From Larix kaempferi (taxonomy: Eukaryota > Streptophyta > Pinopsida > Pinales > Pinaceae): 64,000 nt of DNA. The notes below the pieces were generated by a model that saw nothing but the letters and a program-made list of their open reading frames with translations, was not told the origin of the DNA and made no database searches. The stretch spans positions 43,828,501-43,892,500 of the forward strand of contig BSBM01000486.1 in assembly GCA_027924585.1 (NCBI GenBank). The letters are read 5' to 3'. Shown in pieces: positions 56,039 to 64,000 of this stretch (positions are counted from its first letter, which is position 1; each line of letters begins with the position of its first letter). The translations under genes and the position numbers were made by a program.

Positions 56039-57240
56039 TGTAACATCCCTCTTTAACCCTAGTATTTCGTAACTGAAAATGTAATTACGTACTTTTTTCT
56101 GGTGAGGATCTCAAGGCCAAGGCCCCACCATTAAACATTCTAGGTATTGTTATTTACTTCCTAAGTTGTAATGGTTAATTATAGACCTAAGAGACTGAAG
56201 GTTTTTTACACTACTAAATGACGATGCAAATAATCCAGTAGGGGGAGAGGTGAATGGATGGAAAGTCATGAGATTCAGTTAGTGATGATGGATGTCATCT
56301 TGGTGCCTTGCACACTCGAAGAAAAATAAATATGCACTTAAAGGCCTAAATCATTTTAAGTGTCATACTAAGTTGAATTAATTCCTATAGTAGACAAAGT
56401 TATTAATTACCAGCTAGCAATTACAAGGCTTCTTTGGTCTTATTTAAGTGCAAGACTTGATTATAATTAGGATTAAGTGATTATCCTAATTATTAAAATT
56501 ACTTTAACTAAGGCATAGATTGCCAAAGTGCTATCTATAAGCCTTTTAAGCTAAAGCTTCCCCTTTCTAGGGACTATATTATAGTCCATTTATGTTAAAA
56601 ACAAAGAAAGATAGTTAATTATAAAAGTATTGGCTATAACACAAGTTATTGATACAAATATATTTTTGTATAAATATATTATGTGTAAATATTCTCAAAA
56701 GGATACTATTTGTAATATGATGGCATACACCTATTTGGTTAGGGAAAAGAAATCTAAGTTTTTATATTTAGGAATGAGGAAAATCGATAAGACATTAATA
56801 TGTATTTATACATATCTGGATGGAACCATATGTATATAAAGATTGATTAAAATTATTTTGGATAGCCAGTCTTGTAAGGCATTGGAGGAGTGGCGGCCTC
56901 CTTAAAAAGGAGCCGAGCCTCAACTGAATGGAAGTATGGAATAACTCACTTGACCGTTGGAATTTAAGACTTGAAGTATGGCATAAGCGTGGAGGGAAGT
57001 GTTCCTTTGACTGACAATAATAACTAATGCGACCTTGAAGAAAAAATCTTCCATAGTAGAACCGGTGAGATATTACCGAGCTTATATGTTATAAATTAGT
57101 TGCGTAGCTGAGGGAAGGGACGGCTCCAAAAGCTCGATCCCAAACCTGCTAATTAATTTTTAGTTATGCATATTATTTCTTCATCAGAGTTAGGGTTTTA
57201 TAGAATTGATTTTTATTGGATACAGATGTACAAACACACC
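56039..57240 (+). repeat. second LTR, start clear, end uncertain
   Basis: TGTAACATCCCTC begins immediately after the polypurine tract. The same TRTAACATCCC start is seen at the left edge of the 4.27-kb insertion (12028). The end may be GATGTACA near 57230, just before the CHX fragment; this is uncertain. Confidence 0.5.
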
Positions 57241-57245
57241 TTTTC

Positions 57246-57392
57246 TTGCATTGGTGCATAGTTCGTGTTTCTGCTATCCAGGACATGCATGAGGATATCT
57301 ACAACATTGCATACCAAAAGCGGGTAGCCATGATCATAGTCCCCTTCCACAAATACCAGCAGCCCGACGACAGGCCTGGAATGGTTGGTCTT
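57246..57392 (+). pseudogene. fragment of a CHX-type cation/H+ antiporter
   Basis: The frame reads VRVSAIQDMHEDIYNIAYQK followed by RVAMIIVPFHKYQQPD. The MHEDI...KR...IIVPFHK signature is the conserved cytosolic C-terminal domain of plant CHX (CPA2 family) K+/H+ exchangers. Only ~45 residues remain; homology stops after the PD and no membrane domain is nearby. A gene fragment, perhaps carried by a transposon. Confidence 0.65.
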
Positions 57393-57404
57393 TGGCCTTG
57401 AGGC

Positions 57405-57527
57405 GTTCGCATCCAAGCTCGAACCATTGACATTTGCTGTAAGTCGTTCACGTCCAAGCTCGAACCCTTGACATCTGATATAAGCCATTTGCATCCAAGC
57501 TCGAACCCTTGACATCTGTTATAAAGA
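57405..57527. repeat. 41-bp tandem repeat, three units
   Basis: GTTCGCATCCAAGCTCGAACC-type units start at 57405, 57446 and 57487, directly following the CHX fragment. Confidence 0.9.
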
Positions 57528-58025
57528 ATTTCATGAGAGAAGGAAGGGTTCCCATCGTGCCGAAGGATAACGGACGTGTGATATCTGTTGACTCGCCCAT
57601 GTATTCATTTTCTCCCAAATCTACCCCTCTGTCAAAGGCCGACATCTCTGGTGGCCAGGCAGAGGATCGTAACATTCAGGTCATTCCACCAGTCCCTGTT
57701 GCAGAGGGCCATAACATTCAGGGCATTCCACAAGTCCTTGCTACCTGCGTGGAGCCATGCATTTACCTGTACACATACACATCATTTAAAATGCTAGAGA
57801 CCTGCTTTCGAGTCGCTTGGAGTCATTGAAAAGGGAGATAGAAAGCATGCCTTCCAGAATTTTCAAAAGAAATGGAGGCTTCCTCTGCCAAGCTTTCCAA
57901 CAGACTGAAGTTCATCATCGCCCCTCCTTTCCTTTATTAATATTTTCCTTCACAATTTTAGAAGGTGCAACACATTACAAAGATCTCACAGCCAGCTTGT
58001 AAAATTTAAAGAAAAAACATTATGA
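57528..58025. other. unrecognised sequence with a 106-aa frame
   Basis: The plus frame 57509-57829 (VPKDNGRVISVDSPMYSFSP) has balanced composition and an internal near-repeat RNIQVIPPVPVAEG / HNIQGIPQVLA, but no family I know. Codon-like text may be more of the captured gene. Confidence 0.3.
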
Positions 58026-58960
58026 TTGGAGAACCGACAAAGCCGAATGCATGAAGTATCAACTAGACGATGTGCGAAGATAACGAAGTCACTACATTGG
58101 ATTGGAACAGAGGTAAGTCCAATTCCTACTTATGATGGTTTGGGTAATATCCATGAATTCCTTCATGAATATTTAGCATCAGTTTCATATGAACATAATC
58201 TAGCAGCTTTAGATATAGCATTGCGAGCTACACCTACTAGGTGGTGCGATGCACACAAAGATAACCTGAACACATGGGAAGAATTTAAGCACTCAATGGA
58301 AATCCGATTTGCACGGCAAACTGAGACTGTACAAGCAAAATACCATGGACAGATTGATCCTAGAGATCATATAGAATTTTGCTTGAAAGCATGGATGCAT
58401 ATACCAAAGATAGAATGGGTTCATATGTTTGTGCACACATTGGATCAAATACCGAAGAACTGGTATACAAAAGCAGAACTTCGCAAAGGCACAACAGATT
58501 GGAACATGATGATAAAGAACTTTCAATTGAATTTCACTTTGGAGGATGATTGTCCGAGCGTCAATGAGGCTTTACAGATCATCAAAAAGAATATATTTGA
58601 TGATGTAGCGTTGCCTGTGTATAAGCAACCAGAATGAGAAATACAGCTAGAACATGCCCTTGAATTTTATAAATTCGCACTCGAAGAAATGAAGATGAAG
58701 ACCCTCGTGATGTGGATATACCTGAGTTTGAAGGAAAACGTGATGTACAAGGACCTGACTTGGAAATTCCAGATCCGAGTAACCCTATGAAGACCAGAAA
58801 GATCAATATTAGTACCAATGATGAACCAAAGTTTGCTTCTATTGGGGATTATTGGGATGAAGAAACAGTAGGACAAATGACAAACCTACTGCACGAATAT
58901 CAAGATTTGTTCCCTACCAAGTTTTCTGAAATGAAAGACATTTTAGGTGACTTGGGTTGC
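58026..58960 (+). pseudogene. gypsy fragment: second capsid-like domain to RT leader (copy B)
   Basis: Capsid-like domain 58026-58637 is open for 203 aa (NIHEFLHEYLASVSYEHNLA, DPRDHIEFCLKAWMHIPK, FVHTLDQIPKNWYTKAELRK), one stop after KQPE, one frameshift near 58690, then the linker INISTNDEPKFASIGDYWDE and NLLHEYQDLFPTKFSEMKD (58712-58960), which in this lineage precedes RT. Homology ends after ILGDLG. It reaches ~220 bp further into pol than copy A and lacks the TGA that copy A has. Confidence 0.85.
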
Positions 58961-59317
58961 TTTTGAAGATTATTTTTATATAAAACTCATAACTATCGTT
59001 AAATTGTCGGTTCGTCAAGGGATCGGTCCGACCTGCATCCTTTTTTATATATATATGTTGTTTGTGTAAGGCGAAAGTCGTATAGGAAATATCTGTTGTG
59101 AGAATGTCACTCTCAGACTGTGTTTTATTTAAACTATGGTTTCAAACCTAGGCGTTCCTAGATCCAAGGGGATAATCCCCGTTCTCTTTGACCGGCTTCC
59201 TTGTTTTTTTTTTTATCTCCTTAAAACAGCAAGACATCAACCGATTAATAAGATCGTGATCTTTTTTTTTTTGTGACAATTTTTTTATAACCATATATAT
59301 ATATGTCATATTTACTT

Positions 59318-59460
59318 TTTTTTTCTTGTGAAGATGACGCACAGGAAACCCATCAATACTTCCATACATTTTATGGATGGTAAGGATGGTAAGCCGTCGG
59401 CCAACAACAATGGTTGGCCTAACCCCTTAGGACTCAAGGCTTGAACTCGTGACTGCCCCA
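59318..59460 (-). mobile_element. 5'-truncated SINE, copy B
   Basis: Same insertion as 50103-50244, with flanks 59302-59317 and 59461-59476. Its presence at the same site in both copies shows that it predates the duplication. Confidence 0.65.
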
Positions 59461-61211
59461 TATGTCATATCTACTTATTTTTAGAAGAAGTAAATGTTTA
59501 AACAAGAGTAATGTAATGTTTAAATGTAGTAAAAGTTTATGAACATCTTGTAAAGCAGAGTATGTATTTCTTGAGTCATATAATTAACCACTTTATCAAG
59601 AAGATGAAGTTATAGTTTATATATATATATATATATTTCTTTAGTAATGCAAAATATCACATTTATTATTCAGAGAGTGAAGTTTATGTATAGCTAAGGT
59701 TAATTGTTCATGTAGTTAATGGATATCTAATAAAAAATAAAAATAAAAACTTGTTTCTATGTTTGATTAAGAGGGTGTCACATTTTGAAATATGAACATA
59801 GGTTAGATAATGGGAAAATAACAAATGGATATACACATGTGATTTGTATTTATAGAAAAGAAAGATTAATGGGGTATTACTTTGGATGTAGGAAATTAAA
59901 GTAATGGGTTAACTTAATGGTTTAAGTTATATATATATATATATGCACATTTAAAATGGCAAGTGAAATAGTTTGTACATTAATCAAAAGTGGCTTAGTA
60001 TATTTAAGTGGTTTTAGCAATTATTTATATTAGAAGTGCATTCTATACATGGAAAGGGTCTTACATAGAATAAAGTTTTATGTATATAGCAATAAAACTG
60101 TGCTTGGGAACATTGGAAAAATATGATTATATGTGGAGATATTAATGACTAGAAAATGAGAAAGCAGATATATGTGATTTAAAGGAATAATTATTTGATT
60201 TTAGAAAAAAGGTAAATATGGTATGATTACCTTGTGGGAATAATCGTAAGAGGGAGTATTTCCATAATAGGGCAACCATAACTACCATATGATTGGAATA
60301 TTACTCTAAGATTAGCAAGAACCATTCCCTCATGAGAAAGTAAATATGATATATTAAAGTTGTAATTATCCAGAAGGATCTCAAGTGGGTATTAAGCTAA
60401 CTTACTCTTGCTTTAATGGTTAGATAATAGTTAAATATATGAACTTTAAATATAGTGAGTTCAATATAGTTGAAGAATTGCATTTATAAAAGCTTGGTAG
60501 CAACCTTGATACCCGATGCCGAGTATTTGGCTAACGTTGATACGCTGACTACGTATTGTTGTAAATATTAAGTATCTATTTTGTTTTTGTCGGAATGGTA
60601 CTTCCATTATGTATAAAGCTAATGATTTTATAATATATATAAAGGTTATATATATTTAATGATTAGGATAAAGTAAAATTGATATGATACTTCCTTTTTC
60701 ATATGAAAATATAGCTTACTATTAATAACTCGAAATAGTAAATGAAACCAGTGTACATCATGACCACAGCAAACATGTATGAGTGTGAAGCATCTCACAC
60801 CAACATCCACAAGCAGAAACATCATCCACAAAGTCCAAGACAAGACCCATCCATACCCAATGGATGTCTACTACAGCATAATACTATCCGTCACATAAAC
60901 CTAAAAACATCATAGGTGACCAAAAGTTCCATCTCCAAGAGAAAAATAGTAGTGGAGAAACATAACAGACAATCTTTAAAGACATAATACAATAATAAAG
61001 TCCAAAACAGCCCGAGGCCTGGACACATGTATATCCAAAAGACAATAAGCAAATATAGAGCCGAAATATCACACCGGATCAAAATATCCAACAAGTAGTT
61101 GGATGAAGTACCTAAGTACCTGCAAGATATAAAGCTGCATAGATCATATGAGCAAATATATATAACCAAAAATGCCATCAAACAGAAAAGAAGTTCATCT
61201 CCAAAAACAAA

Positions 61212-61895
61212 TCACCATAACAAATCAACCGAGCCCTGGGAGAAAAGGAAGTCCTCATGCCATTCCTCCCAAATAATAATACCAGTCACTGAAACCAAAG
61301 CCCGCTTGGATAGCAGATCAACCTCCAAATTAACCTCACGGTAAACATGAGCAAAGTGAATATGCTGAAAACCATTAATGAAATTCCTGACCACATCCAA
61401 CCAATGTGTTAAGAGCATCACATTGAGAGGGGACGAACCCATTGCCCAAGATATAATAGCAGATGAGTCACCCATAACAACCAGTGACGAGACCCGTTTG
61501 AAACGAGCAAAATATAAGAGTAGCCAAAGTGCACAGAGTTCGCTGCGAGTGTTTGTTCCATATCCCAAATTCAAATAAATACGATAGGAGATAGCGTTAT
61601 TTAGATGTAGTATCACACCAGCACCGCTGTCACCCCGACCCCCAAGTGTCGCCCCATCAAAAAAACCGCAAGGATACACAAGAATTGGAGGAGAAAACCG
61701 GTATCCAGGGCGCCTTGAAGGTGAGGCACTTCGACCATCCGCATGACCAGACATGGAACAAAACTCCTTGAAATAGGCAATAATCCGCCCACATAACCAA
61801 GCCAGATTAGGAGTAATACCTTCAAACACACAGCAATTTCTGTCCTTCCACACCTCCCACATCATGAAATAAGGAAGTTCCAGCCACTGACGCAC
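61212..61895 (-). pseudogene. LINE ORF2 RNase H domain
   Basis: 228 codons in frame with the upstream part, separated by one TGA. WLELPYFMMWEVWKDRNCCV leads into RNase H: GFFDGATLGGRGDSGAGVIL (Asp), NTRSELCALWLLLYFARF (Glu), LVVMGDSSAIISWAMG (Asp), AHVYREVNLEVDLLSKRAL (last Asp). All four catalytic acids are present. Plant L1 elements often have such a C-terminal RNase H. Confidence 0.88.
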
Positions 61896-62690
61896 TCAAG
61901 GATCACAGAACCATCTGCTAAAAGAGTCGATCAAAGTCGTTGCATGCCAGGCTACAGGTGAACCAAGTGATATAACAATGAATGACCAAAGTTCTTGCAT
62001 GATCAAACACGACGTGAAGAGATGATCGACCGATTCCACATTGGAAGCACATAATGGACACCGGCCAGGACCGCAGAAACCACGACGACAAAGATTATCC
62101 CAGGTAAGTATGTTGTTGCCCAGAGCCATCCAGACAAAGCAACGAATCCGTGGGGGAATGGCCAGCTTCCAAATCTTTGAGTGCCACCATATCATCCCAG
62201 GTTGACAATCAGCAAAAAATGAGTCATATGCCAACTTTGAGGTGACCACGCCTCGCGCAGTATCCCAAGACCATACCAACTTGTCTGGTGAGTCACAAAG
62301 TCTGATATTTGCTTGACTGAGATACCTGATAAAATATGACCATTCCTTCCTCATAATTCCCCCAATACCAAGTTGACGAGCATTGATCCAACCCCTGCCA
62401 TTGAATGAAACCGCATGTGCCAGACAAAAGAGCCCCCTGGCCCATAGATGAGCAAGTAGTTCGGGAGAGAGATGATAAGCAGGAGATCCCCCCAAAACAG
62501 GATCCATGCCGAGTCTTATGTCCCGACCATTTCCAGGATTCCAGGTGAGCCATTTTGCAACGACAGAAAACGAACCCATAAGACCCCGCCAAATATTGGA
62601 TGTTCTAGTCACGGTATGTCTCTCAAACCGGAACCAGGAAGCAACAAGGATATTTTTTAGATATTTCGCCCTAATAATACAACCCCAAAT
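61896..62690 (-). pseudogene. LINE ORF2 C-terminal part with zf-RVT
   Basis: The frame 61896-62612, plus earlier codons to ~62,690, includes RDIRLGMDPVLGGSPAYHLS and the zinc-binding domain of non-LTR RTs: KIWKLAIPPRIRCFVWMALG, NILTWDNLCRRGFCGPGRCP, LCASNVESVDHLFTSCLIMQ (C-x2-C...H...C). Open except for the terminal TGA that separates it from RNase H. Confidence 0.88.
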
Positions 62691-64000
62691 TGAGTTATTG
62701 AATAATGTCTACAATTATTGTTTAGAGAAAAAGCGGGATTATTATTGTACCTCCTATTTAAAGGAAATATTTTTATCTTATATTTATTAATTAAAAGGAA
62801 TAAGATTAATTAAAGGAAATGGGTGTGTTTTGGTCTTGTATTTAATGGGAAGAGAAATGGTTAGATAAGGATGGATGTGGTTTATATTTATATATATTTG
62901 AAATGTCAAAATAAAGTTGACAATATTGAATGGGTATTGTGAGTGTCTTGGTTATAATGAAGGTGAAATTAACAATGAATTATGTGCAGTCTAGTATTGT
63001 ATGGTGCAGAAACTTCGGTAAAAATGGCGGACGATACTAAGATATATATTGTAGATATTTTGATAATGTATGATCCTTATTAATACTTGATACAAGGGTA
63101 TATTAACTTAGAGTAGGGGATACTTATGATAAATAAGGGAAAAGTATTACAATATCGTAAATCCACATACTTGTCGAGAATTCGACAGACTTTCGAGAGG
63201 GTTAAATAGACACAAAAATTGGAAAACGAAATATCAATGTTACTAGCATAAGGAGCTGAGCCGAACGAAACTAAATTTTTAACAAAAAAATGTTGTTAAA
63301 AAGAACGAAAAAGTACAAACCCGACATGACCGTGACGACAGTAAAAGAAGAATTCTCAATTGGGAAAGTCTATTGAAAGGGCCAAGTGAAGACGATTTTT
63401 GTAAAACAAATTACGGAGATAATCAACATAATTAAATGAACTCAATGAAGCTAACCTCAGTACATGGTCAAACCTTGATGAAAATACGACTAGCCTGAGA
63501 TAGAACTTGATGAGGTTGAGAAAACACATAGTACGACTTGATGAGTCTGTCAAAGTAGTCATGTGACAACAGAAAGGATGAAATGAGGTAAGGATGTGAT
63601 AAACTCATTGATCTGGACATGATGTTATTGATGAAAGGACTAAGAGATAAATTTTAATATGTTCGAATAAGTCACTAAGTTTCGATGCCTCGAATCCTAT
63701 CAAATTGAGAACCAACATTATTAAAACATTTATAGGTTTTAGAAGTAGTCTTATGAGAATTCGTTTTGGAAGATTTGAGGGTCTCTCTTGATTTGTTAAA
63801 TATGTGATTATATCTTACCCATCTATATTTGACTGAATATTTTATGATGTTTACCTTCTCATCTTGGAGGGAAGGATAACCAAATAGATTTGAATTCTTC
63901 CTTGGTTTTTCTATAATTATGATTTTATAACTATTGGGTGTCCATTGATGCAATATAGCTTGTGTCTAATTTGGATATCGTAGATATTCGCAGATGACTA

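Larger units (their letters stand above)
60697..62700 (-). mobile_element. 5'-truncated L1-type LINE
   Basis: The insert is absent from copy A at the equivalent position (~51,505). It holds the ORF2 C-terminus followed by ~515 bp of 3' UTR ending ATATGAAAAAGG near 60697. The upstream end begins within ORF2 at NSIWGCIIRAKYL (~62,690), so endonuclease and RT are missing, as expected from incomplete reverse transcription. A target duplication is not evident; about 27 bp of target were lost. Confidence 0.85.
59299..64000. repeat. large duplicated block, copy B (interrupted by a LINE)
   Basis: Matches 50084-52820. Differences include (AT)n lengths and single substitutions. The LINE occupies 60697-62700, replacing about 27 bp present in copy A. 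Copy B runs off the window. Confidence 0.9.

Noticed and set aside
59130-59180. Possible B box (AGGTTTGAAACC, minus strand) between the gypsy fragment and copy B
   Set aside because: No matching A box, poly(A) tail or target duplication was found.

Overview
The window is nuclear DNA of a land plant with a large, repeat-rich genome. It contains plant Ty1/copia and Ty3/gypsy retrotransposons, an L1-type LINE with a plant-style RNase H tail, tRNA-derived SINE remnants, MITEs, and three fragments of plant genes with canonical GT donor sites where introns are expected. Depth of nesting, long non-coding LTR insertions and sparse genes resemble gymnosperm DNA, but that placement is inference. No complete, intact host gene was found.

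Layout. 1-2240: AT-rich non-coding DNA with a possible Copia LTR. 2241-4605: a non-autonomous LTR element (minus strand) with two minisatellites and an unusual 261-aa acidic ORF, rearranged at its right end. 4606-18760: a three-level nest. An old plus-strand Copia is split between 5591 and 16361 by a younger minus-strand Copia, which carries an 827-bp hAT-type MITE in its integrase region (8369-9195) and a 4.27-kb non-coding insertion in its 5' LTR (12028-16299). 19543-22558: exon 1 of an RCI2/PMP3-type membrane proteolipid gene (plus, frameshifted) and the first three exons of a YSL metal-nicotianamine transporter (minus); no later exon of either is visible. 23259-24911: a 1.65-kb TRIM-like element with a perfect target duplication. 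25863-26029: a hairpin MITE. 26385-32600: LTR pieces, a Copia gag-protease fragment, a Z-DNA-type tract and a polypyrimidine tract.

32619-47042: a (ATC)n/(GAT)n array whose repeat strand flips several times, split at 33012/45104 by a 12.1-kb minus-strand Ty3/gypsy element with ATCAT duplications. This gypsy element has a Gag with several zinc knuckles, a protease followed by a second capsid-like domain, RT, RNase H and integrase with a GPY motif, then an extra sense ORF (334 aa plus a broken coiled-coil tail). 47880-64000: two fragments of the same gypsy lineage, each followed by a copy of a block of at least 2.7 kb. Only the right copy carries a 5'-truncated LINE. Between the copies lie a 1.94-kb LTR with two tandem-repeat arrays, another LTR start and a CHX-type antiporter gene fragment.

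The genes do not form a pathway; the organising principle is layered insertion. The best leads are the strand-switching ATC/GAT array, the gypsy domain order with its 3' ORF, the acidic ORF of the non-autonomous LTR element, and the three orphan host-gene fragments.
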